64,000 nucleotides of DNA from Olivibacter sp. SDN3 (GTDB lineage Bacteria; Bacteroidota; Bacteroidia; Sphingobacteriales; Sphingobacteriaceae): contig NZ_CP060497.1 in assembly GCF_014334135.1 (NCBI RefSeq), forward strand, positions 4,030,001-4,094,000, in the 5' to 3' direction. The position numbers and the translations under genes were made by a program. The notes under the pieces were generated by a model that did not search any database, was not told the DNA's origin, and saw nothing but the letters and a program-made list of their open reading frames with translations. Shown piece after piece: positions 27,428 through 36,588 of the stretch (its first letter is position 1; the number at the start of each line of letters is the position of its first letter).

Positions 27428-28318
27428 ATGAGATATGGAGCTATAGATATTGGTTCTAATGCCATTCGACTTTTAATTGCAGACATTGTTGAAAACGGCG
27501 CAGTTGTTTCTTTTAAGAAAAATACATTGATAAGAGTTCCTTTACGTTTAGGAGATGATGCATTTATTGATAAAGCAATCTCAGAAAGAAAATCAGAAGA
27601 TCTTATCAAAGCAATGGCTGCCTTTAGAAATCTGATGGATGTTTATAAAGTCACTCAATATATGGCCTGTGCAACTTCGGCAATGCGTGAGGCAACAAAT
27701 GGTGCAGAATTAGTAAAGAAAATTAAAAAGGTGGGGGTAGAGCTAGAGATTATTGATGGGGTTAAGGAAGCAAATATTATTTATAACAGCCATATTGAAC
27801 AACAGTTAGAAAGAAAGAAAAATTATTTATATGTTGATGTAGGCGGGGGAAGTACGGAGTTATCTATATTCAGCAACGGAAGTTTAAAGGGGTCGAAATC
27901 ATTTAACATTGGTACCATACGTATTTTGGATAATCAGGATAGTGAAGAAACTTGGTATGAAATGAAGGAGTGGATAAAAGATCATACGAGGCAATATAAG
28001 GGGATTATAGGTATCGGTACGGGTGGTAACATTAATAAGCTTTACAGATTAGCTGAGGAAAAGGCGACAAAGCCATTATCCTTCAATAAGTTAAAGGCTA
28101 TTTATGAATACCTGAATTCTTTTTCTTTAAAGGAACGCATCAATGTGTTAGGCTTAAATAGCGATAGAGCAGATGTAATTATTCCAGCTTGTGAGATCTT
28201 TCTGAACGTGATGAAGTGGGGTGGAGTGAAGAGTATAGTGGTTCCAAGAGTAGGGCTAGTGGATGGCATCATACAGACATTAATAGATAGGAGTAACCTC
28301 AATTTCAGCATAAAATAG
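27428..28318 (+). CDS. ppx: Exopolyphosphatase / GppA-type phosphatase
   Basis: 296 residues, the short Ppx/GppA form lacking the C-terminal HD-like domains of E. coli Ppx. ASKHA fold: phosphate-1 loop AIDIGSNAIRLL, ATSAMREATNG, phosphate-2 loop YVDVGGGSTELS and IGIGTGGNINKL are all visible. The family releases terminal phosphate from polyphosphate, or hydrolyses pppGpp. Adjacency to ppk1 (one-base gap) favours polyphosphate as the substrate. A hairpin lies about 105 bp after the stop. Confidence 0.93.
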   Translation: MRYGAIDIGSNAIRLLIADIVENGAVVSFKKNTLIRVPLRLGDDAFIDKAISERKSEDLIKAMAAFRNLMDVYKVTQYMACATSAMREATNGAELVKKIKKVGVELEIIDGVKEANIIYNSHIEQQLERKKNYLYVDVGGGSTELSIFSNGSLKGSKSFNIGTIRILDNQDSEETWYEMKEWIKDHTRQYKGIIGIGTGGNINKLYRLAEEKATKPLSFNKLKAIYEYLNSFSLKERINVLGLNSDRADVIIPACEIFLNVMKWGGVKSIVVPRVGLVDGIIQTLIDRSNLNFSIK

Positions 28319-28413
28319 GTGTGGTTTAGTTTTATATTTTAAATTAATTGTGCTTAAATGTTATTATTTTATAATAAAAATAACGTTTTTTTAATAAAAT
28401 AACATTTTTTGAT

Positions 28414-28421
28414 TACTTTTG
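28414..28421 (+). promoter_or_regulatory. -7 element immediately before a hairpin
   Basis: TACTTTTG, the octamer used by the SRP RNA, nuoA and DUF3822 promoters. The expected start site falls at the first bases of the hairpin 28425-28455. Confidence 0.5.
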
Positions 28422-28424
28422 GCA

Positions 28425-28455
28425 CCCCGTATAAAATAGTACTTTTTATACGGGG
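28425..28455 (+). terminator. Hairpin after ppx, terminator or 5'-terminal leader hairpin
   Basis: CCCCGTATAAAA (28425-28436) and TTTTATACGGGG (28444-28455) are perfect complements with a 7-nt loop, followed by TTTCATG. It may terminate ppx transcripts. Because a -7 box ends only 3 bp upstream, it could also be the 5' end of a transcript leading into lysC. Confidence 0.55.
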
Positions 28456-28591
28456 TTTCATGTATTAAAAATTCTAATAGCTGAAGAGGGATTACAGATC
28501 AAAGTTTTATGAATACCTTATGGTAAATAAAGAATTTATGTACCCTTTCGATAAATTGCATATAAAGGGCTGTTTATCTAAGTTTGTTGTG

Positions 28592-28599
28592 TATTTTTG
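28592..28599 (+). promoter_or_regulatory. lysC proximal -7 promoter element
   Basis: TATTTTTG matches TAnnTTTG. It lies 113 nt upstream of the lysC ATG, leaving a leader of about 105 nt. Confidence 0.5.
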
Positions 28600-28712
28600 T
28601 ACACCATCAAAAGCAGATAAACAACTTAAGCAATTATTTAATAGTATAAAAGCCTCGGTGTAAAAAGAGTGATAAGCACATGGCGATTTTAATAGGATAA
28701 ATTAATTAACTA

Positions 28713-30029
28713 ATGAAAATTTTAAAATTCGGTGGAACATCGGTGGGAAGTCCAGAACGCATGAAAAAATTGCTGGATATTATTCGTCCTGCTGAAGAGA
28801 AACAGATCGTTGTTTTATCTGCTGTAGCAGGTACAACCAATACACTGGTTGAAATATCTCAAGCATTTATTGCAGGAGATAAGCGAAAGGCCGAAGCGCT
28901 TATAAAAGGGCTACGTGCTAAGTATGACGAATTTGTTGACGAATTATTTCTTTCTGCTGAAGGAAAAGAGAATGGGAGGGAGTTGATTAGTTATCATTTT
29001 GATTTTATACAGTCATTTGCAAATGAGCTATTTACGCCTATAGAAGAAAAGATAATATTAGCACAGGGTGAACTATTATCGACCACCTTGTATCATTTTT
29101 ACCTAACAGAGATCGGTGTGCGATCTAAGCTACTGCCAGCTCTTGATTTTATGAAAATTGATGAGGACAATGAGCCCGTAATACCATATATCAGTGACCA
29201 TCTGGAAGTAATACTTGGAGGGCTTACTGATCATAATCTCTTTATCACGCAAGGATATATCTGTCGTAATGCTTTTGGAGAAATAGATAATTTAAGAAGA
29301 GGCGGGAGTGATTATACGGCTTCGTTAATTGGAGCGGCTATACATGCCAAAGAAGTACAGGTATGGACTGATATAGATGGTATGCATAATAATGATCCAA
29401 GAATCGTGAAAGGCACTTATCCGATAGCACACCTTACGTTTGATGAGGCAGCGGAATTGGCTTATTTTGGTGCAAAAATACTGCATCCGCAAAGTGTATT
29501 TCCTGCGCAAAAATATAATATACCGGTAAGACTTTTAAACACTATGGAACCAAAGGCTCCAGGTACGCTGATTAGTAAAGATGGTGCCATAAAGGGAGAG
29601 GTCCGGTCTATTGCTGCGAAAGATGGTATCACAGCTATTCGAATCCATTCGTCGCGCATGTTATTAGCTTTTGGTTTTTTGAGGAAAGTGTTTGAAGTTT
29701 TTGAACGTTACAAAACACCTATCGATATGATTACAACATCAGAGGTTGCGGTTTCCCTGACAGTTGATGATACACGTTTTTTAAGTGATATTGAGCGTGA
29801 ATTAAAGGATTTTGGATCTGTGGAAATTGATGTTAATCAAACTATCGTTTGTGTAGTAGGTGATTTTAGCATAAACACTCACGGCTATGCCTCACGAGTA
29901 TTGGATGCTGTTAAACACATTCCTATAAGGATGATATCATACGGAGGTAGTGATTTTAACATTTCCTTGCTGATAGATGCTGAAAATAAGGTTGAAGTCT
30001 TACGTTCTTTGCATAATCGTTTGTTTTAA
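28713..30029 (+). CDS. lysC: Aspartate kinase (monofunctional)
   Basis: Phosphorylates aspartate, the first step toward lysine, diaminopimelate, threonine and methionine. 438 residues. Seen: KFGGTSVGSPERM at the start, GGSDYTASLIGAAI and WTDIDGMHNNDPRIV of the kinase domain, then two ACT regions (about 300-435; for example TSEVAVSLTVDD and FSINTHGYASRVL). No homoserine dehydrogenase domain is attached. It lies 33 bp upstream of lysA, so this is a lysine/DAP operon; feedback by lysine through the ACT domains is likely. Confidence 0.94.
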   Translation: MKILKFGGTSVGSPERMKKLLDIIRPAEEKQIVVLSAVAGTTNTLVEISQAFIAGDKRKAEALIKGLRAKYDEFVDELFLSAEGKENGRELISYHFDFIQSFANELFTPIEEKIILAQGELLSTTLYHFYLTEIGVRSKLLPALDFMKIDEDNEPVIPYISDHLEVILGGLTDHNLFITQGYICRNAFGEIDNLRRGGSDYTASLIGAAIHAKEVQVWTDIDGMHNNDPRIVKGTYPIAHLTFDEAAELAYFGAKILHPQSVFPAQKYNIPVRLLNTMEPKAPGTLISKDGAIKGEVRSIAAKDGITAIRIHSSRMLLAFGFLRKVFEVFERYKTPIDMITTSEVAVSLTVDDTRFLSDIERELKDFGSVEIDVNQTIVCVVGDFSINTHGYASRVLDAVKHIPIRMISYGGSDFNISLLIDAENKVEVLRSLHNRLF

Positions 30030-30062
30030 TTGTTGAGTCCTAAATGGATATAACCCAAATTC

Positions 30063-31241
30063 ATGTTTAATAAAGATATAATAACTGCTTTTGAGCAGAA
30101 AGAAACGCCTTTTTTTTATTATGATTTAGATTTGTTGCAGGCTACATTAAAAAGTGCGCAGGGCGCAGCTAATGCTTTTGATTTTCATATTCACTATGCT
30201 ATGAAAGCCAATTTCAACGAACGAGTATTGACCGTTATTCAGCAAACAGGTATTGGAGCTGATTGTGTTAGCGGTAATGAAGTGCTTAAAGCTATCGAGA
30301 TTGGTTTTGCTCCCAAAGATATTGTTTTTGCGGGGGTTGGCAAGGCCGATAAGGAAATCTTAAATGCACTGGATCATAATATCTCTGCATTCAATGTGGA
30401 ATCTGTACAGGAGCTTTCTGTTATCGCAGATCTTGCAAAAGCAAGTGGTAAAATAGCAAAGGTGGCACTCAGAATAAATCCTAATGTTGATGCACAGACA
30501 CATAAATATATAACCACTGGTTTGGACGAGAATAAGTTTGGTATAAAAACTTGGGAACTAAGTGCTTGTCTGGACGTTATTAAGGAAAATAAATCTATCG
30601 AGCTTATCGGAATACATTTTCACGTAGGTTCTCAAATAGTTGATATGAATGTGTTTAAGAGCTTATGTGTGAAAGTTAACGAATTTAATAGCTGGTTTGA
30701 TGAACGAGGTTATCGACTGAAAATATTGAACGTAGGCGGAGGTCTTGGAGTGAATTACAACGAACCGGATAAAGAGTCTATTGTTGATTTTAGGAAATAT
30801 TTTGAAATTTTCGATCATTTTCTGGAAAGAAAAGCTGGACAGGAAGTGCACTTTGAACTAGGGCGTGCTTTGGTTTCCCAGTGTAGCAGTCTGATTAGTA
30901 AGGTGCTATATGTGAAGAATGGTATCAAAAAGAATTTTCTTATATTGGATGCAGGTATGACAGAACTCATGCGTCCCGCCTTATATCAAGCATATCACAA
31001 AATAGAAAGTTTGAAAGCTATAGAGAAGAAGGATAGGTCCAATACCTCCGATTTTACACATTATGATGTCGTAGGGCCTATTTGCGAAAGCACCGATTGC
31101 TTTGGTAAAGAAGTTGAGCTGCCTTTGTCAAAAAGGGGGGACTTAATTGCTATTCGTACTGTGGGCGCTTATGGTGAAGTTATGGCTTCCAAGTACAACT
31201 TACGTGATGAAATTAGGTATGTATATAGTGATGAATTATAA
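30063..31241 (+). CDS. lysA: Diaminopimelate decarboxylase
   Basis: Last step of lysine synthesis, meso-DAP to L-lysine, PLP-dependent. 392 residues, fold type III alanine-racemase-like. Seen: the PLP lysine in HYAMKANFNERVL, IGIHFHVGSQI, the phosphate-binding NVGGGLGVNY, ELGRALVSQ, and the C-terminal catalytic Cys in GPICESTDCFGK. It is the second gene of a lysC-lysA unit and ends at a strong terminator. Confidence 0.95.
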   Translation: MFNKDIITAFEQKETPFFYYDLDLLQATLKSAQGAANAFDFHIHYAMKANFNERVLTVIQQTGIGADCVSGNEVLKAIEIGFAPKDIVFAGVGKADKEILNALDHNISAFNVESVQELSVIADLAKASGKIAKVALRINPNVDAQTHKYITTGLDENKFGIKTWELSACLDVIKENKSIELIGIHFHVGSQIVDMNVFKSLCVKVNEFNSWFDERGYRLKILNVGGGLGVNYNEPDKESIVDFRKYFEIFDHFLERKAGQEVHFELGRALVSQCSSLISKVLYVKNGIKKNFLILDAGMTELMRPALYQAYHKIESLKAIEKKDRSNTSDFTHYDVVGPICESTDCFGKEVELPLSKRGDLIAIRTVGAYGEVMASKYNLRDEIRYVYSDEL

Positions 31242-31260
31242 ATACGAATTTTCCTAATAA

Positions 31261-31299
31261 AAAAAGCGATAATATTTCATTTAGTATTGTCGCTTTTTT
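31261..31299 (+). terminator. lysA terminator
   Basis: AAAAAGCGATAATA (31261-31274) pairs with TATTGTCGCTTTTT (31285-31298) with one G-U pair and a 10-nt loop, ending in a run of T. It is also a possible terminator for the converging minus-strand gene. Confidence 0.85.
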
Positions 31300-31320
31300 A
31301 TTTTAAAGATACGCGATCTT

Positions 31321-31728
31321 TCATGCACCAATTAATATACCTGGCTTATTCAATAGTGGTACCCGAATAAGATTGGAATCAATAATACTTTCGGGTAAAA
31401 ATATATATTTTTTATCATATATAGTACCGTTGATATAATAACTTAAAAGATACTCGTTTGTTAAACCAAAAACTTGCTCATCAATTGCTTCGATTAGCGA
31501 AAATTTCTTTGCTGCTAAATCACCAATAAAATGTCTTAAAACGGATGTTTTGACTTCTCGATCATCTTTTATACCATAACCTTTACTACTAACTAATACA
31601 TTGTCTATCTGTTCATTTTTTTCATTGATCAGATAGACATTCCAGACTTTACCCTCTGGCGATTCATTTTCAAGGATAACCGCGATGTAAATATCTTCTA
31701 CAATATTTGGTGGCAAGTCTTTTTTCAT
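31321..31728 (-). CDS. Conserved-looking hypothetical protein
   Basis: 135 residues, soluble, without signal peptide or membrane segment. The sequence is a run of beta strands with acidic and aromatic residues (DIYIAVILENE, VWNVYLINEKNEQIDNVLVSSKGYG, YLLSYYINGTIYDKKYIFLPESI). It carries no catalytic motif I can name. Codon usage and composition match its neighbours. It sits alone between lysA (convergent) and topA (same strand, 129-bp gap). Function unknown. Confidence 0.7.
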   Translation of the reverse strand: MKKDLPPNIVEDIYIAVILENESPEGKVWNVYLINEKNEQIDNVLVSSKGYGIKDDREVKTSVLRHFIGDLAAKKFSLIEAIDEQVFGLTNEYLLSYYINGTIYDKKYIFLPESIIDSNLIRVPLLNKPGILIGA

Positions 31729-31857
31729 TAGAATAAATGGTTTTTATAGCGATGAAGCTTGCATGGGTTCTTCTTTATTTTTCATTTTTTTTAGCGGTGT
31801 CGAAGAGATCGCTATGCCCCGTTTATTATTTTTATTCAAGTACTTCTTAGCGGAGAA

Positions 31858-34218
31858 TTAGGACTTCTTTTTAACTGCTTTTTTTGCTGTCGCTTTTTTT
31901 CGAGCCCCAGAAGTTCCCGTATTTTTATCAGCTTCTGCGAGTTCTACAATTTCGCTGTATGTTAATTTTTCAGCGTCTTTGTTTTTAGGTATTTTAATAT
32001 TTTGTTTACCAAAACGTATAAAGGGTCCCCATCTTCCCTGTTCAATTTTTACTTCAGGATTTTCGTCGAAAGTTTTTATTATTTTTTCGATATCTTTTTT
32101 ACGTTTAATTTCAATGATTTCGATAGCTTGATCTTCATTTACATCCATAGGATCTATTCCTTTAGGTAAAGAGTAGAAGGCGCTATTGTGACGGATGTAA
32201 GGTCCAAACCTACCAATAGCAACCGTCATATCTTTATCTTCATAAGTCCCCACCTTTTTAGGAAGCTTAAATAGTTCAAGTGCTTCTTCAAGGTTTATGG
32301 TTTCGATCATTTGTCCGCTTCTAAGACTTGCAAACCGAGGTTTTTCTTCCTCATCAGGAGAGCCTATTTGAACTAATGGGCCAAAACGGCCAATTCTTAC
32401 ACTCACCTGTTTCCCACTTTCAGGATCAATTCCCAACATTCTTTCACTACTTGCCCTGTCTGCATTTTCTATCGTGTTTTTTACTTCGCTATGGAAAGGA
32501 CCATAAAAGTTGTGCAGCATTGCCGTCCATTCTTTTAAGCCATTAGCTATTTCATCAAACTCCTTTTCCACAGTGGCAGTAAAATTGAAATCAACAATAT
32601 CTTTGAAATGCTCAACTAAAAAATCATTGACTAATATGCCAATGTCTGTAGGAAATAATTTTGCTTTTTCTGCTCCTGTTATTTCTGTTTTTTCCTGAGC
32701 AAGTACCTGGCCAGAAGATAAAGTTAGTACACGGTAATTACGCAGTTTCCCTTCACGATCTTCTTTAACCACGTACCCACGATTTTGAATAGTTGAAATG
32801 GTTGGAGCGTAAGTAGAAGGTCTGCCAATACCAAGCTCTTCCAACTTCTTGACTAAGCTGGCTTCGGTATATCGAGCAGCAGGCCGACTGAACCTTTCTG
32901 TAGCAATCATTTCATTTAATCCGAGGTGCTGACCTTTTTGAAGAGGAGGAAGAAGCGTATTGTCACCAGATTCGTCTAAGCTTACTTCACTTTCTTCATC
33001 AGTAGATTCAAAATAGACCTTTAAAAAACCGTCAAATTTCATTACCTCTCCGTTTGCAGTGAACTCCTCGTTTCGGGTAGAAATACTTATTTTGGCAATG
33101 GTTTTTTCAAATGCCGCTTCGCTCATTTGCGACGCTATGGAGCGTTTCCATATCAATTCGTAGAGTTTGCGTTCTGAAGCATCGCCTTCAATGCTATGCT
33201 GACCAAAATAAGTAGGGCGGATGGCCTCGTGCGCTTCCTGTGCTCCAGCAGATTTTGTTTTATACTGTCTTCTCTTATAGTATTTATCGCCATAAGCAGA
33301 TTTTATTTCTTGCTCTGCTGCTTGTAAAGCAGTATTACTTAAATTGACCGAATCTGTACGCATATAGGTAATTTTGCCCGATTCGTAAAGTCGCTGAGCG
33401 ATAGTCATCGTTCTGGCGACCGAAAACCCTAACTTGCGGCTAGCCTCTTGCTGAAGAGTTGACGTAGTAAATGGAGCCGATGGGTTTCTTTTACTAGGTT
33501 TTGTCTCTAAGCTTTTGACTTCAAAAACTGCTTTTGCACAATCTTGTAAAAACCTTTCTGCTTCATTTATATCAGCGAAACGTTGAGACAATTCAGCCTT
33601 GAAGAGTTCCTTTTTATCGTCTGTGAAAAATAGTGCGACAACTCTAAATGCCGCTTCGGGTTCAAATCTATTGATTTCTCGTTCTCGATCAACCAATAGC
33701 CGTACCGCAACGGATTGCACACGACCTGCCGAAAGTGAAGGCTTAACTTTCTTCCACAATACCGGTGAAAGTTCGAAACCAACCAGCCTATCTAACACCC
33801 TTCTGGCCTGTTGGGCATTTACTAGATTAAAGTCGATATTACGAGGTTGTTCTATTGCTTTTAGAATAGCTGGTTTAGTGATTTCATGGAACACAATGCG
33901 CTTGGTACTTTGTGCCTTTAGGTTTAGTGTTTCATATAAATGCCACGATATAGCTTCCCCCTCACGATCCTCATCGGATGCTAGCCATACCGTTTCGGCA
34001 GCTTTTGCAAGCTTTTTTAGTTCACTAACTACTGCCTTTTTGTCGGAAGGGACTTCATATTTTTGTTTAAAATTATCGTTGGTATCGATGGCATCGTCGG
34101 TCTTAACCAAATCACGTATGTGGCCATAACTTGATTTGACTAGAAAGTCTTTTCCTAAATATCCTTCTATGGTTTTTGCTTTTGCCGGTGATTCTACAAT
34201 TAATAAATTCTTTGCCAT
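31858..34218 (-). CDS. topA: DNA topoisomerase I
   Basis: Type IA topoisomerase relaxing negative supercoils. 786 residues. Seen: TOPRIM domain (LLIVESPAKAKTIEGYLG, and ASDEDREGEAISWHL with the metal site), the QQARRVLDRLVGFELSP gate, the catalytic Tyr-285 in ITYMRTDSVNLS, and GIGRPSTYAPTISTI. In place of zinc fingers it carries Bacteroidota-type C-terminal repeats around VRIGRFGPLVQIG, VAIGRFGPYIRHN and EQGRWGPFIRFG. A Lys/Ala-rich tail (ARKKATAKKAVKKKS) probably holds DNA. It is transcribed downstream of mnmA, but a terminator separates them. Confidence 0.97.
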   Translation of the reverse strand: MAKNLLIVESPAKAKTIEGYLGKDFLVKSSYGHIRDLVKTDDAIDTNDNFKQKYEVPSDKKAVVSELKKLAKAAETVWLASDEDREGEAISWHLYETLNLKAQSTKRIVFHEITKPAILKAIEQPRNIDFNLVNAQQARRVLDRLVGFELSPVLWKKVKPSLSAGRVQSVAVRLLVDREREINRFEPEAAFRVVALFFTDDKKELFKAELSQRFADINEAERFLQDCAKAVFEVKSLETKPSKRNPSAPFTTSTLQQEASRKLGFSVARTMTIAQRLYESGKITYMRTDSVNLSNTALQAAEQEIKSAYGDKYYKRRQYKTKSAGAQEAHEAIRPTYFGQHSIEGDASERKLYELIWKRSIASQMSEAAFEKTIAKISISTRNEEFTANGEVMKFDGFLKVYFESTDEESEVSLDESGDNTLLPPLQKGQHLGLNEMIATERFSRPAARYTEASLVKKLEELGIGRPSTYAPTISTIQNRGYVVKEDREGKLRNYRVLTLSSGQVLAQEKTEITGAEKAKLFPTDIGILVNDFLVEHFKDIVDFNFTATVEKEFDEIANGLKEWTAMLHNFYGPFHSEVKNTIENADRASSERMLGIDPESGKQVSVRIGRFGPLVQIGSPDEEEKPRFASLRSGQMIETINLEEALELFKLPKKVGTYEDKDMTVAIGRFGPYIRHNSAFYSLPKGIDPMDVNEDQAIEIIEIKRKKDIEKIIKTFDENPEVKIEQGRWGPFIRFGKQNIKIPKNKDAEKLTYSEIVELAEADKNTGTSGARKKATAKKAVKKKS

Positions 34219-34284
34219 TCAGTATCTTGATTTTTGCAAATAAAGGGATTTATTCATGTTTTAGCAAACCCCTTTAAATTTTTT

Positions 34285-34320
34285 GATAAAAAACAAGCCG
34301 AAGAAATTGAACTCCGGCTT
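34285..34320 (-). terminator. mnmA terminator
   Basis: AAGCCG (34295-34300) and CGGCTT (34315-34320) form the core of a stem read on the minus strand, followed by GTTTTTTATC. It lies about 90 bp after the mnmA stop. Confidence 0.75.
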
Positions 34321-34410
34321 ATGTATCATGGTGATCAAATGTAATTATTGAAAATTAATATTTAGTGCTTTCTGGATTAGAATTTTATTAAAATTTACGT
34401 TAACAAAACT

Positions 34411-35499
34411 TTACATTAAAAACCCTCCACCTAATAAATCGTTATCTTCATAAAAAACTGCTGATTGGCCAGGAGCTATGCCTTTTACATGATGATGAAA
34501 ATCAACTTTAATCTTTCCATCTTCTTCCACTATATTACTCAACATACCCACATCTTTATACCGTATTTTGGTAGCAGCTTCAATTGGATCAATTATATGC
34601 TCGTATTTGATTAGGTTATAGTTTCGTACAAAGGCGCTGTTTTTAGCTAAATCTTCTTCTGATCCCAACATCACGGTATTGCTCTCGGGTAGTATTTTTG
34701 TAACAAAAACAGGCTTGCCAAGTGCGATTCCAAGTCCTTTGCGTTGACCTACAGTGTAGTAAGGGTAACCTGCGTGTTGACCTACTACGGTTCCATCTGC
34801 TAATATAAAATTTCCTGCACCAATACGCTCGTCAATATCTTCTACACGATGCCGCAAGAATGCTCGATAGTCATTTTCTGGAACAAAGCATATTTCATAG
34901 CTTTCAGATTTATTGGCTAGTTCAAGTTGGCCCATTTCTAACGCCATTTGTCTAATTTCAGCTTTCGTGAAGCTGCCTAAAGGAAACTTTGTTCTAGCTA
35001 AATTTTTTTGTGATACGCCCCATAAAACATAAGATTGATCTTTATGCTCGTCTCTTCCTTTGGAAATGACATAACGTCCGTTTTGTGCTAAACGGATGTT
35101 TGCGTAGTGACCGGTCGCGATAAATTCACAATCAAGTTTATCTGCGCGTTTAAGCAATGCTTCCCATTTAATGTGGGTATTGCATAAAACACAAGGATTT
35201 GGTGTACGCCCGGCCAAGTATTCATCCACAAAATTATCGATTACAAAATCTCCAAATTCGTTACGAATATCTAATATGTAATGTGGAAACCCATAACCAA
35301 CGGCTAATGAACGAGCATCGTTAATGCTGTCCAAACTGCAACAACCAGTTTCTTTTGATGATCCACCGGAAGAAGCATAATCCCAAGTTTTCATCGTCAA
35401 ACCAATTACTTCGTACCCTTGTTCATGAAGCATTACTGCTGCAACAGAACTGTCAACCCCGCCACTCATAGCAACTAAAATACGTCCGTGCTTGCTCAT
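34411..35499 (-). CDS. mnmA: tRNA-specific 2-thiouridylase
   Basis: Transfers sulfur to U34 of tRNA-Lys, -Glu and -Gln using ATP activation. 362 residues. Seen: the PP-loop ILVAMSGGVDSSVAA, the first catalytic cysteine region GRTPNPCVLCNTHIKW, FIATGHYANI, the second catalytic Cys in SYEICFVPEND, and the C-terminal beta-barrel with GQRKGLGIALGKPVFV. A promoter box TATCTTTG (35523-35530) precedes the gene. The sulfur donor relay genes are not in the window. Confidence 0.96.
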   Translation of the reverse strand: MSKHGRILVAMSGGVDSSVAAVMLHEQGYEVIGLTMKTWDYASSGGSSKETGCCSLDSINDARSLAVGYGFPHYILDIRNEFGDFVIDNFVDEYLAGRTPNPCVLCNTHIKWEALLKRADKLDCEFIATGHYANIRLAQNGRYVISKGRDEHKDQSYVLWGVSQKNLARTKFPLGSFTKAEIRQMALEMGQLELANKSESYEICFVPENDYRAFLRHRVEDIDERIGAGNFILADGTVVGQHAGYPYYTVGQRKGLGIALGKPVFVTKILPESNTVMLGSEEDLAKNSAFVRNYNLIKYEHIIDPIEAATKIRYKDVGMLSNIVEEDGKIKVDFHHHVKGIAPGQSAVFYEDNDLLGGGFLM

Positions 35500-35522
35500 T
35501 ACCGATAAATATAAATAAGCCG

Positions 35523-35530
35523 CAAAGATA
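35523..35530 (-). promoter_or_regulatory. mnmA -7 promoter element
   Basis: The minus strand reads TATCTTTG, matching TAnnTTTG, 23 nt before the ATG. Confidence 0.6.
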
Positions 35531-35585
35531 AAGCTATTTTTTAATAATGATTGATATGAGAAGTCAATTCAATGTAATATAGCAG

Positions 35586-36359
35586 CTAAGCGCCCTGTCC
35601 TAAATTAATACTTAATCCTCCATCCACAAAAAATGTTGCTCCAGTAACATAATCACTTTCATCCGAAGCAAGATATATGGCAATTCCGGTTATATCTTCA
35701 GTTTTCCCGGCGCGTTTCATGGGGATATTTTGTTCTGCCTCTTTTCTTACTTTTTCATCATCCATAGCTTTCTGGTTCATAGGAGTAAGAATCATGCCTG
35801 GGGCTATATTATTGACATTTATATTCTTATCAGCAAGTTCAAGCGCTAAACTTCTGCTAAAGTTTTTGACGCCACCTTTGGAAGCGTTATAATCAGCATT
35901 CCCTTTATTGTTGACGTCTTCGTGTACGGAACTTACGATAATAATCTTGCCTTTTCTATCAGAGGTTTTGAGCTGTAAAAACTCCCTACAGCAAAAAAAA
36001 GCACCATATAAATTGGTTTTAATACAAGTGTCAAATGTTTTGGTATCCATGTCTGACACAGGGATGTTACTGCCATTTACTCCTGCGTTACTCACTAAAA
36101 TGTCTATGTTGCCAAAATGATCAACTACTTTTGAAAACACCGTTTTTACACTATCTTCATCACTGACGTCCAACTGATGAACTACAGATTCGGCGCCTAT
36201 CTGGATTAACTTTTTTTCTACTTCGTTTGCTGCTTCTTCATCTGAATGATACGTAATAACTACTTTTGCGCCTTCGTTTGCGTAGGCTTCAGCTACTGCT
36301 CTTCCAATGCCCGAGTCCGAGCCCGTTATCAGTGCTACTTTATCTTTTAATCGTGCCAT
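35586..36359 (-). CDS. SDR family oxidoreductase (glucose-1-dehydrogenase-like)
   Basis: 257 residues from ATG 36359 (MARLKDKVALITG); the longer upstream start adds an unlikely MNPNIIIFKFN. Classical short-chain dehydrogenase: nucleotide motif TGSDSGIGRAVA, NAGVNGS, catalytic Ser in IIIVSSVH, YNASKGG (YxxxK), and the C-terminal YVTGATFFVDGGLSIN. It groups by eye with glucose 1-dehydrogenase-like SDRs, but the substrate is not determined. It diverges from the GH15 gene. That SDR-GH15 pairing suggests shared control, perhaps in carbohydrate or osmotic-stress metabolism (inference). Confidence 0.9.
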   Translation of the reverse strand: MARLKDKVALITGSDSGIGRAVAEAYANEGAKVVITYHSDEEAANEVEKKLIQIGAESVVHQLDVSDEDSVKTVFSKVVDHFGNIDILVSNAGVNGSNIPVSDMDTKTFDTCIKTNLYGAFFCCREFLQLKTSDRKGKIIIVSSVHEDVNNKGNADYNASKGGVKNFSRSLALELADKNINVNNIAPGMILTPMNQKAMDDEKVRKEAEQNIPMKRAGKTEDITGIAIYLASDESDYVTGATFFVDGGLSINLGQGA

Positions 36360-36480
36360 ATTAAATTTGAATATTATAATATTAGGATTCAATGTTTAGT
36401 ATCTAAACAACATGGTTATTAAATTGTTGAGCACTTAATGAGGTGTTTTAATACATATTTGATGAACCCGCTCGTGTTCA

Positions 36481-36588
36481 AAATTTCACTTTCGTTTTAC
36501 AGTATGTGGATTTTAGACGTGGTAAGTTTCCCGCCGATAGTAGACGGGCACCCGACCGACGAGGTATAAAATTATTTGCGGATGAAAA
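36481..36588 (+). repeat. Leader element copy A, ends at the GH15 start codon
   Basis: Shares ordered blocks with 58591-58680: AAATTTCACTTTC, AGTATGTGGATTTTAGACG, CCGACCGACG and CGGATGAAAA. The last block contains the GH15 ATG (36582). Copy A has about 20 extra bases, including the inverted pair CCCG/CGGG. It could be a regulatory leader or a dispersed repeat. Confidence 0.6.

Larger units (their letters stand above)
28319..28712. other. 394-bp intergenic region with hairpin and lysC leader
   Basis: From left to right it holds: a -7 box TACTTTTG (28414-28421), a perfect 12-bp hairpin (28425-28455), a second -7 box TATTTTTG (28592-28599), and a 41-codon open frame (28538-28663, 7 of 41 codons Lys) ending 49 bp before lysC. 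I do not recognise a lysine riboswitch. The short frame may be chance. Confidence 0.5.
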
